Assembly: GCF_044227025.1 (NCBI RefSeq) | Contig: NZ_JBGAFX010000001.1 | Span: 310,001-374,000, forward strand | Length of the DNA: 64,000 nucleotides | Direction of reading: 5' to 3' | From: Dokdonella_A sp044227025 | GTDB lineage: Bacteria > Pseudomonadota > Gammaproteobacteria > Xanthomonadales > Rhodanobacteraceae | Shown: positions 8,893-17,627 of the stretch, piece by piece | Position numbering within the stretch: the stretch's first letter is position 1 | Layout of the letters: every line of letters begins with the position of its first letter | Position numbers and translations under genes: made by a program | Notes under the pieces: model-generated | Told to the model about the DNA's origin: nothing | Seen by the model: only the letters and a program-made list of their open reading frames with translations | The model's database searches: none

Positions 8893-10232
8893 GCCAGCGC
8901 CTCCATGAAACGCCGGCCAAGCGCGAGCGCGTTGTCGTAGCTGATGCCCTGCATCGAGATGCGCGAGACCAGTGCTTCCCGGTCGCGGTCCTGGGTGATC
9001 GTGGTCAGCGCGATGTCGTACACGCCGGCGAAATCGCGATACGCGCGCGCGCACCAGATCGCACGCAGCGGCGGCGCGTGCGCGTCGGCGGGCGCGACGA
9101 ACGATTCGTGGCATTGTGCTCGCGTGTGGCGCTTGCGCGACCACGAGCGCGTCATCGCGGCGGTGCGGTAGTACGGCGTCACGAACGCGGCGAACTGGAA
9201 CGCGTTGAGTTCGCTGCTGCGCACGTAGGCATACGTGAACTCGGCCGCGCCGCTCTCCATGTCATCGGCGATGAACAGCGAGCTCTGCGTGCTGCAATTG
9301 GATCCATCCATGCGCGCGCGCGGCTTGGGCGTCTGTTCGGCGTTGGTCTGCGCCCAGCAGTTGAACCAGGGCGCCTCGCTTTCCGGCGCCTGGTACGGAC
9401 CGAATGCGGTCATGCGCAGGCCCTTCGCGGCGAGCGCCGCGTAGAAGCCGGCCTGCCAGTCGAGCAGCTGGCGACTGATCTCCTCGCGCGCCTGCGCGAC
9501 ACCGAGCGGCGCACTGCTGCGCGCGCGTTCGAGCAGCGCGGCCGCCTTGCGCGCGGGCACGAGGAAGCTGACCAGTTCGCCGTCGAGGCGCTTGGCGACA
9601 TTGATGCCGACCACGCGCGTCGAACCATCGACCGCGGGACCGCCGCTCATGCCCGGATTGATCGCGCCGGTGAAATGCACGCGCTCGTTGTAGCTGCGCT
9701 CGACCAGGCCGTTCCAGGTGCCTTCGACGATGGTGAAGCCGAGATCGAGCGGGTTGCCCATCGCATACGCGCGCTCGCCGCGCGGAAGCTCGCCGGCGAC
9801 CGCGCGCGGATCGAACTCGAGGTGCGGCAGGTCCTTGCCGTCGAGACGCACGACCGCGAGATCGTTCGCGATGTCGATCGCGAGCAGGCTGAGCGTGCCT
9901 TTGCTGCCATCGGGTCGCGCGAATTCGAGCCGGTAGGTCTTCGGCTCCAGTGCGAACTGCGAAACGACGTGGTAGTTCGTGATCGCGAGGCCGTCCGCGC
10001 TGACCAGAAAGCCCGAGCCGATCGACGATTGCCGCCCGGCCGCTTCGACCAGGGTACGGATCTGCAGCAGGCTCGGGCGCGCGTTCGCGTAGATGCGTTC
10101 GGCGGTCGCCGACACGTTCGTTTCCGCAGGCGCTTCGGCGGACGGCGTCGGCGCCAGCGCCTGCGCCCTTGCAGTGGCGGCGCCAGCCAGCACGAGCAGG
10201 CCGAAACCCAGTCGGATCGGGGTACGCAGCAT
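8880..10232 (-). CDS. exported trypsin-like serine protease (S1, DegP-like catalytic domain)
   Basis: A 450-residue protein with a signal peptide (MLRTPIRLGFGLLVLAGAAT, cleavage near ARA-QA) and a chymotrypsin-fold domain with the triad His88 (TNYHVV), Asp124 (NDLAVV) and Ser196 (NPGMSGGPA). There is no PDZ domain; instead about 220 residues of unrecognised, Cys-containing C-terminal sequence follow (NCWAQTN, NCSTQSSL, AQCHESF, IWCARAYRD), with pairs of cysteines fitting a disulfide-bonded periplasmic module. The frame reads about 60 codons upstream, but the signal peptide sets the start. It is coupled to the FHA membrane protein downstream. Confidence 0.8.
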   Translation of the reverse strand: MLRTPIRLGFGLLVLAGAATARAQALAPTPSAEAPAETNVSATAERIYANARPSLLQIRTLVEAAGRQSSIGSGFLVSADGLAITNYHVVSQFALEPKTYRLEFARPDGSKGTLSLLAIDIANDLAVVRLDGKDLPHLEFDPRAVAGELPRGERAYAMGNPLDLGFTIVEGTWNGLVERSYNERVHFTGAINPGMSGGPAVDGSTRVVGINVAKRLDGELVSFLVPARKAAALLERARSSAPLGVAQAREEISRQLLDWQAGFYAALAAKGLRMTAFGPYQAPESEAPWFNCWAQTNAEQTPKPRARMDGSNCSTQSSLFIADDMESGAAEFTYAYVRSSELNAFQFAAFVTPYYRTAAMTRSWSRKRHTRAQCHESFVAPADAHAPPLRAIWCARAYRDFAGVYDIALTTITQDRDREALVSRISMQGISYDNALALGRRFMEALAWTK

Positions 10233-10296
10233 TGCGGGACGTTCTCCTGGCAGGTCGCTGCAGCCTAGCGCACGAACTCGCGCTCGCGCCATCCTG

Positions 10297-11454
10297 TCAG
10301 GCGGACGCCAGCACTTCGCGATACACCGCAACCGTCGCATCCACGCACGCCGACCAGGTGAACGCGCGTGCATGCTCGACCCCGGCGGCGGCGACGCGCG
10401 CGCGCCACGCGGCATCGGTGAGTACTCGCTCGATGCCGTGCTGCAGGGCGCGTTCGTCGAGCGCGTCGACGCACACGGCCAGCTCGCCGTCGCGTCCGCG
10501 CACGATCTCCTCCAGCGACGAGCCCTGCGAGGTCAGCACCGGTACGCCGCTCGCGAGCGCCTCCAGCACCGGCAGTCCGAAGCCCTCATACAACGACGGG
10601 AATGCGAACGCGTGCGCGCCGGCATACAACAGCGGCAGCTCGGCCTCCTCGACATAGCCGAGTCGACGCACGTCACGACTCCGTTCGAGCGGCTCCAGCG
10701 TGCGTTCCAGTTCGGCGTTGCGCCAGCCGCGCGCACCGACCACCACCAGCGGATGGCGCGCACGCAACGGGGCCGGCAAGGCGGCATACGCGCGCGCAAG
10801 CCGCGCGAGGTTCTTGCGCGGTTCCTGCGTCGCGACCACCAACAAGTAGGCCTGCCCTTCGAGCCCGTGCCGCGCCAGCACCGCCGCGCATTCGCCGGGC
10901 GCGCGTGGGTGGTACGCGGTATCGACGCCGAGCGGCACCACGCGCAGCTTCGCGCGCGGCACGCCGAGCCTTGCGACGATCTCGTCGGCGATGAAGTGCG
11001 AATCGGTTAACACCGCGGCGGCCTGTTCGAGCGAGCGCGGCAAGTGGCGATCGAGGAATCGCACGCGCTCGGGCGGATGCGTCTCCGGATGGTTCAGCCA
11101 CGACAGGTCGTGCACGGTGGTCAAGGCGACGCCATCGAACGGCATCAGCACATAGTTCGGCGTGTGCAGCAACCAGTCGCGCATGCCGCGCGTGTGCAGG
11201 CGGAACAGGCCTGCGCGCAGCTGCGTGTACGCTTCCAGCGCGGCGCTCTTGAACGGCACGTGGCGCCGCACCGCGGCAATCGTGCGGTTCGCACCGAGTG
11301 CGTGCTCGGGATCGTCGACCCACTGGTAGGCGGAATACAGCTTGAGTGCATCCACCTCCGCGTGCCGCGCCAGCCCGCGCGCGAGCTCGAGCGCATAGCG
11401 CCCGATGCCGGTCAGCGGCGCGGTGATCGCATCGACGTTGAAGATGACCTTCAC
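10297..11454 (-). CDS. glycosyltransferase family 4
   Basis: A 385-residue GT-B enzyme. The N-terminal half has FNVDAITAPLTGIGRYALEL and the C-terminal half has YLLVVATQEPRKN, PLVVVGARGW, RRLGYVEEAELPLLYAGA and the donor-binding EX7E-type motif PSLYEGFGLPVLEALASGVP. These are standard GT4 features for retaining transfer from a nucleotide sugar, often GDP-mannose. It is the last gene of the minus-strand polysaccharide operon and overlaps the preceding dehydratase-like gene by 4 bp. Acceptor and sugar cannot be derived from sequence. Confidence 0.88.
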   Translation of the reverse strand: MKVIFNVDAITAPLTGIGRYALELARGLARHAEVDALKLYSAYQWVDDPEHALGANRTIAAVRRHVPFKSAALEAYTQLRAGLFRLHTRGMRDWLLHTPNYVLMPFDGVALTTVHDLSWLNHPETHPPERVRFLDRHLPRSLEQAAAVLTDSHFIADEIVARLGVPRAKLRVVPLGVDTAYHPRAPGECAAVLARHGLEGQAYLLVVATQEPRKNLARLARAYAALPAPLRARHPLVVVGARGWRNAELERTLEPLERSRDVRRLGYVEEAELPLLYAGAHAFAFPSLYEGFGLPVLEALASGVPVLTSQGSSLEEIVRGRDGELAVCVDALDERALQHGIERVLTDAAWRARVAAAGVEHARAFTWSACVDATVAVYREVLASA

Positions 11455-12488
11455 GAAGCTTCGCGTTCGCGGGCGAGGTCGGCTTCCACCATGCGCCGCG
11501 CGAGTCCGGCCAGGTCCAGGCTCGGCGCGAAACCGAGGTCGCGGCGCGCCTTCGCCGCATCGCCGACCAGCAGCGGCGCGTCAACCGGGCGGAAGAATGC
11601 CGGATCGACGCGCACGCGCACGCGTTCGCGGCCGCGTTCGACGCCGACTTCGTCGAGGCCGTCGCCGAACCAGTCGAGCGTGAGCCCGGCGGCGGCGAAC
11701 GCGGCGGTCGCGAAGTCGCGGATGCTCGCGGCGTGGCCGGTCGCGAGCACATAGTCGGCTCCGATTTCACGCTCGGCCATCGCGACCATTGCGGCGACGT
11801 AATCGGGCGCATAACCGAAGTCGCGCCGCGCATCGAGATTGCCGAGCGCGACCTCGTCGGCGCGACCGAGCGCGATGCGCGCGACCGCGCGGCTGAGCTT
11901 GCGCGTGACGAACGCTTCATCGCGCCATTCCGATTCGTGGTTGAACAGGATTGCGCTCGATGCGCGGAGCGCGAAGCTCGCGCGCCAGCCACCGATCGCG
12001 GCGTGCGCGAGCAACTTGGACACGCCGTACGGTGACGCCGCCGCCAGCGGCGTCTGCTCGTCCTGCGGCGCCTGTGCTGGCGCGCCGAAGATCTCCGCGC
12101 TCGCGGCGAGCACGAAATGCGTGCGCGGCGCATGCAGGCGCACCGCCTCGAGCAGGTTCAGCGTGGCGAGTCCATTGGCAGCAATGCTCGCCTGCGGATC
12201 GCGGAACGAATCGGCGACACGCGACTGGCCGGCGCAATGCAGCAGCGCATCGGGTTGCAGCTCCGCCAGCAGGGTGGCACACGCGGCGGCATCAGCCGGA
12301 TCGAGTGCGACTCGGCGCAGGCGCGCGTCGTCGGCGAGGCCGAGTTCGCACAGGCGCCACGACTCGCCGTCGTGGCCGGGACGATGCGTGCCGATGACCT
12401 CGGCCCCTCGTTCGAGGAGACGCGCCGCCAGCAGCGCGCCGTCCTGGCCACTGACGCCGGTGACGAGTGCGCGCCGGATCGGGTTCAT
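11451..12488 (-). CDS. GDP-mannose 4,6-dehydratase-like NAD(P)-dependent sugar enzyme
   Basis: A 345-residue extended SDR protein. It shows the GMD-type nucleotide motif VTGVSGQDGALLA, the active-site region SAEIFG with YGVSK (Tyr-x3-Lys), and the GMD signatures LFNHESEWRDEAFVTRKL and LGNLDARRDFGYAPDYV. The family makes GDP-4-keto-6-deoxymannose, precursor of rhamnose, fucose and perosamine sugars; some relatives are reductases (RMD), so the exact step is uncertain. It starts within the stop of the GT2 gene (ATGA overlap) and ends overlapping the GT4 gene, making it part of a tight polysaccharide operon. Confidence 0.8.
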   Translation of the reverse strand: MNPIRRALVTGVSGQDGALLAARLLERGAEVIGTHRPGHDGESWRLCELGLADDARLRRVALDPADAAACATLLAELQPDALLHCAGQSRVADSFRDPQASIAANGLATLNLLEAVRLHAPRTHFVLAASAEIFGAPAQAPQDEQTPLAAASPYGVSKLLAHAAIGGWRASFALRASSAILFNHESEWRDEAFVTRKLSRAVARIALGRADEVALGNLDARRDFGYAPDYVAAMVAMAEREIGADYVLATGHAASIRDFATAAFAAAGLTLDWFGDGLDEVGVERGRERVRVRVDPAFFRPVDAPLLVGDAAKARRDLGFAPSLDLAGLARRMVEADLAREREAS

Positions 12489-14065
12489 GCATCGCCTCCA
12501 CGAATCGGGGTCGGCGGCAGCAGTGTGCCGGCGGCGAGTGCGGCCGCCGCGCTCGCCGCGAACGGTTGCGCGACCAGCATGACTGGAATGTCGAGCAGGC
12601 CGCACAGGATCGCCACCGCGGAGTCCTTGCGCTCGGCGACGACGAGATGTTCGATTGCGTGCAGCTGGAGCCACGCCCACAGCGCTCGATAAGAGGCTTC
12701 GGGATCGCGCGCGTTCCAGTCGTTCGCCGCGACGACCCTGCCGCTGGCCAGCAACTCGTTGCGCTTGCCATTCGCGCGCAACTGCCACACCTCGACGTCG
12801 TCCCAGCGAGGCGCGTCGTCGCCGACCCACAGGAGGCGCGCCTTCGGCGCCGCCTCGGCGCGCGCATCCGCATATGTGCGGCGCACGCGCCAGTCGAGCA
12901 CCAGGCGTTCATACGAGTGCAGGCTGGCGCCGACATCCGCCTCGTAGCGTGGCCAGCGTTTGCGCAGCACCGCCATGCCGGCGCGGCCGAGCACGGCACG
13001 GCGCTCGTCGCCGAAGCTTGCGCTGCGTGCATGGCGCACGAACACGTTGCTGGCAATCACGTGGTGCATGCCGCGCGCGGCGGCGCGCTGGCACCAGTCG
13101 TTTTCCTCGCCGTAGCCTTGCGGGAACGCCGCTTCATCGAACGCGCCGACCGCGTCGAGCGCGTCGCGACGCAGGTACATGCAGAAACCGTTGCCGGTCG
13201 GCAGGTGTGGATGGACAAGACCGGCGCGCTGCCACAGCGCGCGCGCCGCGCGTTCGGTGTCCCAACCGGCGGGCAAGGCGTTGTACCGCTCGAGCTCGGG
13301 CACCGAAAATGCGCCGGCGTTGTCCGACACCGCGGTCGCGCTCGCGATGGCGTCGTCCGCATGCGCCGCCCGGCGCAGCCCGGTGAGCCAGTTCGGCCCG
13401 ACCTCCGTGTCGGCGTTGAGCAGCACGACATCGGCGCGACCGGCCTCGGCAATGCCGCGGTTGGCGGTCGCGGTGAAGCCGCGATTGGTTTCGTGGTTCA
13501 GGACCCGGATACGCGACTGCGCCGCGAAGCGCGCGAGCAGCGGCGCGATCGCAGTGTCGGTACTGGCATCGTCGATCGCGACGATGCGCGCAGTGCCGCT
13601 CGTGTGCGCGAGCAGCGCATCGAGGCAACGTTCGACCAGTGGGGCGGCGTTGTACACCGGCACGACAACCACGACTTCGCGTGCCGCGATGTCGGTGCCG
13701 AACGGCAGCAGGCGCGACGCCGCAAGCGGCTCGATCGCCGCGTTGTTCGCGCGCGCCGATGCAGGGGCGAGCCCGGCCTTGCCGAACCCGAGGCGCACCG
13801 GCGTCGCCGCGAGCGCCGCGCCGTCGCGCGTGCGGCGCGGCAACAGGATCGCGGATGGCGTGCCGGATGGCGAGAACGGGAAGGTGCAGCGCGCCTGTCC
13901 GTTCGCGTCGGGTGCGATGTCCGCGAAATGGCAGCCGTCGAGTTCGAGGGCAATCGTCGTGAGCGCCGCAGGGGTGCATGCAAGGCGCAGCTCGCGGCCA
14001 TCCCACGCGGCGTCGAGCAGTGGCTCGTGCAGCACGATCGGAGGCCGTCGCAGGAAGCCGAACAT
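12485..14065 (-). CDS. glycosyltransferase family 2 protein with extra N- and C-terminal regions
   Basis: A 526-residue protein. A GT-A family 2 domain covers about residues 120-370: VVVVVPVYNAAPLVERCL, IVAIDDASTD, NHETNRGFTATANRG, VVLLNADTEV (metal-binding DxD-like), GNGFCMYLRR, and GYGEENDWCQRA. The N-terminal 110 residues are a beta-rich region, and the C-terminal 120 residues (LLWVGDDAPRWDDVEVWQL onward) match nothing I recognise. It begins 1 bp after the stop of the upstream multi-domain gene. Likely adds a sugar to the polysaccharide at the cytoplasmic face. Confidence 0.85.
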   Translation of the reverse strand: MFGFLRRPPIVLHEPLLDAAWDGRELRLACTPAALTTIALELDGCHFADIAPDANGQARCTFPFSPSGTPSAILLPRRTRDGAALAATPVRLGFGKAGLAPASARANNAAIEPLAASRLLPFGTDIAAREVVVVVPVYNAAPLVERCLDALLAHTSGTARIVAIDDASTDTAIAPLLARFAAQSRIRVLNHETNRGFTATANRGIAEAGRADVVLLNADTEVGPNWLTGLRRAAHADDAIASATAVSDNAGAFSVPELERYNALPAGWDTERAARALWQRAGLVHPHLPTGNGFCMYLRRDALDAVGAFDEAAFPQGYGEENDWCQRAAARGMHHVIASNVFVRHARSASFGDERRAVLGRAGMAVLRKRWPRYEADVGASLHSYERLVLDWRVRRTYADARAEAAPKARLLWVGDDAPRWDDVEVWQLRANGKRNELLASGRVVAANDWNARDPEASYRALWAWLQLHAIEHLVVAERKDSAVAILCGLLDIPVMLVAQPFAASAAAALAAGTLLPPTPIRGGDA

Positions 14066-14066
14066 C

Positions 14067-16682
14067 TCAGGCCACGCCCGCGGGAGGCGACGGCGTCGCC
14101 TGCAGGATGCTGCGATCGGCGATCGCGGCGTGCAGCGCGCGCTGGCCGGGGGAAAGCTCCGCCGCGCGCGCGTGCGGCTCGCGTATCGGCGCATCGATCC
14201 ACGCATGCAGCACGTCGGCCGATGGCATGTGCACGCGATCGATGCCAAGTGCGTGCAGCTCGTCGTGCAGGGCCTGGGTGGTCGCCTGCGGCTGCGCGCA
14301 CAGTGCGTTGTAGTCGACGAGCACGCGCGGCCAGCCGCGGCTCGCCTCGAACGCCTCACGCGTGTAGCGCTCCCACAACGCAAGCGCCTCGCCCGCCGCG
14401 AAGCCGTCGCGCGCGGCGAGCGAGGCCGCGACCGCATGCGGGTCGCGCACGACATGCACGAACAGCGGCCGCGTCAGCAGCGGCAGCAGTTCGCGCGCGA
14501 GCAGGCACAGGCGTGGGTCCTTGAACAGCCACGGTCGCTGCGCGTCGAATTCGTCGATGAGCGCCGCGACTTCGCGGCGGAACGCATCGACCGCGGCGGG
14601 CGGCGCGCCCGCCGGCGGCGAACGCCAGTCACCGCGCGCGGCCGCGAGCCGGCGCACGCAGGCCATGTGCAGGCGTCCGGATTCGTAGTGGCCCTTCGGG
14701 TTGTCCGGGCCGACCAGCAGATCGTTTTCGGGACCGACCGACACGCCCATGCGCGCGAGCAGTCCCGCGACACTGGAAGTGCCGGAGCGGTGCATGCCGA
14801 GCACGACGATCTGCCCGCTCGCGGGTCGCGCGAGGTCGAGCGGTCGATGCGCAGGCGGCGGCGCGCACGGCGCCGGCAGCGCCGCGAGGTCGCCGATGAT
14901 CTGCGCAAGACGATCCGCACTCGCTTCGACATCGTGCGCGCGCGCGAACGCTTCGGCGCGTGCGCGCGCGTCGCCGTCATCGCTGCGGAGGCGCGCTGTA
15001 CGCAAGGCGGAGACGAGCGCATCGTGATCGGGTTCGGCCCAGCCGAGGCCGGGATGTCGCGGATCGTCGCCACGCTTCGCCGCAACGGCGATGCCGTGCG
15101 CGCGCGCGAGTGCGCCCTGGCTGCCGAAGTCGGTCGCGACCAGCACGCGGCCGCAGGCGAGCGCATCCGCCGCGTACGGGTCCCAGCCAGCGCCGCGGCG
15201 CGCACTCACGTAGATGTCGCCGCTGCACAGCAATTGCGCGCGCTGATGCCAGGGCAGGCCCCAGCCGGCGAGCACGCGGATGCGCGGATCGGCGGCCGTG
15301 AACGAGCCCAGCGTCGCGGCGATCGCATCGGCTTCGCGCACCGGCAGGACGACAAGCACCAGTCGCACTCCCGTCTCGGCCCCGAATGCGTCGCGGAACG
15401 CGGCGACCAGTCGCTCCGGCGCATCGCGCGCGAAATCCTCGACGACCGCGAGCACGCTGCAGGTCGCGGAAGGATCGCGCACCGAGGGCACGTCGGGATG
15501 GCAATAGTCGCGGTCGACGCCAATCGGCAGCAGTTCGATCGGCACCTCGACGCCGGCGGCGCGGAACGCGTCGCGCTGGAACGCATCGGGCACGACGAGC
15601 AGATCGAGAGAATGCGCGGCGTCGGCCCATGCCTGCGGCACGCGCTCCCATTCGCCGATGCCGATGCCGATGCGACGACGCCCCTGCGCGCGCGCGAACG
15701 CGTCGCCGGGCGCGCAGACGAGGGCGGCATCGGCCGGTTGCGGCCATTGCCGGCGCATCGCCAGTTCGAGTCGCGCATCATCGCCGCTGCCGATTTCCGG
15801 CACGAGCGCGGCGTGGCTCATGCGCAGGCCGCGCGCGTCGAGGCGTCGCACGAGCAGGCGCGCGAGATGCGCATGCGCATGCGGCGCGCGCGTCGGCCCC
15901 TGCCACAGCACGTTGCCGCGCATGTGCGCGCGCAGGCGCGCCTGCCAGCGCGCCGCGAACGTGGCGCGGCTCTCGGCCCACAGGCGCTGGCGGAAACCGC
16001 CGTCGTCGCCGGTCGATCCGTGCTGGTCGTGGCGCAGCGTGACCGCGCCGGCGACCACGCTGGCGATGCCGACGTCGGCAGCGCGCAGGCAGTAGTCGGT
16101 GTCCTCGAAGTAGCTGTGGAACGCGTGGTCGAGGAAACCGATGCGTTCGAGGCAGTCGCGCCGCAGGTACGCCAGCGCGAACGCAACCGCCTGCACCCGG
16201 CGCAGGCGCGGATACTGGCCGACCTCGCGCTCGACGCGACCGGACTCGGTCTGCTGGCCGTGCAGGTCGTCCGCTTCGATATAGCCGCCGACGTGGTAGA
16301 CGCGTCCTTCCGCTTCGGGACCGAGCAGGCGGCAGCCGACCACGCCGATGTCCGGCGCTGCATAGGCCGCATCGCGCAGGCGTTGCAGCCAGTCGGCCTG
16401 GGTGAAGACGAGATCGTTGTTGAGCAGCACCACGTCGTCGTCGGGCGGCGCGGCGGCGATGCCGGCATTCATGCCGCGCACGAAGCCGAGATTCGACGGC
16501 AGGGAGATGACGCGCACGCGCGCGGCGTAGTCGGCGAGGCCGCGCGGCGTTTCGTCGCTGCTGCCGTTGTCGACCACGATCACGTCGGCGGCGAACAGGT
16601 CGCTGGCAAGCAGCGAATCGAGGCAACGACGCGTCAGCGGCCACTGGTTCCAGGCCAGCACGATCAGGGTCGCGCGGCGCAC
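14067..16682 (-). CDS. three-domain GT2 - GT4-like - sulfotransferase fusion
   Basis: An 871-residue protein with three modules. (1) Residues 1-230, GT2: TLIVLAWNQWPLTRRCL, VIVVDNGSSDETPRG, SNLGFVRGMNAGI, VVLLNNDLVF, SYFEDTDYCLRA. (2) About 270-600, GT-B-like: PIELLPIGVDRDYCHP, VLAVVEDFARD, ADPRIRVLAGWGLPW, SARRGAGWDPYAADALACG. (3) About 620-870, a PAPS-type sulfotransferase: IVVLGMHRSGTSSVAGLLA (5' phosphosulfate loop), PWLFKDPRL, FVHVVRDPHAVAASL. One polypeptide could therefore add two sugars and sulfate the product. It lies between the 79-residue gene and the GT2 gene. There is no in-frame break, so the fusion looks real. Confidence 0.85.
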   Translation of the reverse strand: MRRATLIVLAWNQWPLTRRCLDSLLASDLFAADVIVVDNGSSDETPRGLADYAARVRVISLPSNLGFVRGMNAGIAAAPPDDDVVLLNNDLVFTQADWLQRLRDAAYAAPDIGVVGCRLLGPEAEGRVYHVGGYIEADDLHGQQTESGRVEREVGQYPRLRRVQAVAFALAYLRRDCLERIGFLDHAFHSYFEDTDYCLRAADVGIASVVAGAVTLRHDQHGSTGDDGGFRQRLWAESRATFAARWQARLRAHMRGNVLWQGPTRAPHAHAHLARLLVRRLDARGLRMSHAALVPEIGSGDDARLELAMRRQWPQPADAALVCAPGDAFARAQGRRRIGIGIGEWERVPQAWADAAHSLDLLVVPDAFQRDAFRAAGVEVPIELLPIGVDRDYCHPDVPSVRDPSATCSVLAVVEDFARDAPERLVAAFRDAFGAETGVRLVLVVLPVREADAIAATLGSFTAADPRIRVLAGWGLPWHQRAQLLCSGDIYVSARRGAGWDPYAADALACGRVLVATDFGSQGALARAHGIAVAAKRGDDPRHPGLGWAEPDHDALVSALRTARLRSDDGDARARAEAFARAHDVEASADRLAQIIGDLAALPAPCAPPPAHRPLDLARPASGQIVVLGMHRSGTSSVAGLLARMGVSVGPENDLLVGPDNPKGHYESGRLHMACVRRLAAARGDWRSPPAGAPPAAVDAFRREVAALIDEFDAQRPWLFKDPRLCLLARELLPLLTRPLFVHVVRDPHAVAASLAARDGFAAGEALALWERYTREAFEASRGWPRVLVDYNALCAQPQATTQALHDELHALGIDRVHMPSADVLHAWIDAPIREPHARAAELSPGQRALHAAIADRSILQATPSPPAGVA

Positions 16683-16685
16683 GGG

Positions 16686-16925
16686 TCAGGTTCCGTCGCG
16701 CGCGAACAGCAACGCCAGCGCGCGCAGGGTTTCGCCCTGCGCGTACTCGGCGACCGGTGTCGCGAACAAGTCGGTCGCGACGCTGCGATGCATGCACCGC
16801 GTGTCGGCGAGCAGCGCGCTCCAGCCTGCCTGCGGCCCGCGCGCGCGGCGCAGCGCGACCAGCAGCGCCGCGCGCGGTGCGAGATCGAGGGTGCGCGCCA
16901 GCGCGGCAAGACGATCGGTGTTCAT
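16686..16925 (-). CDS. 79-residue protein of unknown function in the exporter operon
   Basis: A short helical, Ala/Leu/Arg-rich protein (MNTDRLAALARTLDLAPRAA, later CMHRSVATDLFATPVAEY). Its ATG overlaps the stop of the Wzt gene by 4 bp, and its stop lies 3 bp before the start of the three-domain glycosyltransferase, which is the main support that it is translated. It has no signal peptide or membrane segment and no recognised domain. It may be an accessory to the exporter or the glycosyltransferase. Confidence 0.55.
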   Translation of the reverse strand: MNTDRLAALARTLDLAPRAALLVALRRARGPQAGWSALLADTRCMHRSVATDLFATPVAEYAQGETLRALALLFARDGT

Positions 16926-17626
16926 GCCGGCTTCGCCACGTGCAGGTCGCGATGGTAGGCCTCGAACACCTCGTCGCGCGGCCCCTCGAGCACGCTGCGA
17001 CCGTGCTCGATCCACACCACGCGGTCGCACAGGCGCGCGAGTTCGAGTTCATTGTGACTGACCAGCACGACGGTATGACCCTCGCCCATGCGTGCGCGCA
17101 GCGCAGCGCCGGACTTCTGCTGGAACTCGGCGTCGCCGACCGCCAGCACCTCGTCGATCAGCAGCACGTCCGGCTCGACCTGCATCGCGACCGAGAACGC
17201 GAGGCGCATGTTCATGCCGGACGAGTACGACGCGATCGGCTGCTCGAAAAAGTCGCCGAGTTCGGAGAATTCGCGGATCGCGTCGAGCCGCTTGACGATC
17301 TCGCGCCGGCGCAGGCCGAGCATCAGGCCGGAAAGCACGGCGTTGTCGCGACCGGACAGGTACGGCACGAAACCGAGCGCGAGCGCGAGCAACTGGCATG
17401 AAACCGGACCGCGTTTCACGCTGCCGCGGTCGGGCGCGACGATGCCGGCGATCACGCGCAGCAGCGTGCTCTTGCCGGCGCCGTTGCGGCCGATCACGCC
17501 AAGCCGTTCGCCACGGCGCAGCGAAAGACTCACGTCCTCGAGCGCCCAATGGCGCTGGCCGGCGATGCTCCGCCCGAAGTTGAAGGCAACACCGACATTG
17601 CGAAGTTCGATCAGCGTCTCGCCCAT
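16922..17626 (-). CDS. wzt: polysaccharide ABC exporter ATPase (Wzt-like, short form)
   Basis: A 234-residue ABC ATPase: Walker A GRNGAGKST, Q-loop region SCQLLALALGF, signature YSSGMNMRLAFSVA, Walker B DVLLIDEVLAVGD, and switch His in VLVSHNELEL. The sequence resembles O-antigen/teichoic-acid exporters (Wzt, TagH, KpsT). It ends right after the nucleotide-binding domain (HRDLHVAKPA), so it lacks the C-terminal carbohydrate-binding domain of E. coli O8/O9a Wzt. That fits systems where export is not gated by a glycan cap bound to Wzt. It begins 1 bp after the permease stop. Confidence 0.88.
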   Translation of the reverse strand: MGETLIELRNVGVAFNFGRSIAGQRHWALEDVSLSLRRGERLGVIGRNGAGKSTLLRVIAGIVAPDRGSVKRGPVSCQLLALALGFVPYLSGRDNAVLSGLMLGLRRREIVKRLDAIREFSELGDFFEQPIASYSSGMNMRLAFSVAMQVEPDVLLIDEVLAVGDAEFQQKSGAALRARMGEGHTVVLVSHNELELARLCDRVVWIEHGRSVLEGPRDEVFEAYHRDLHVAKPA

Positions 17627-17627
17627 G

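Noticed and set aside
13179..16958. Very long plus-strand open frame (about 1259 codons) opposite the glycosyltransferase genes
   Set aside because: It is antisense to clear, motif-bearing GT2/sulfotransferase genes, contains biased Arg/Ala composition and no family motif; long shadow frames are common at this GC content.
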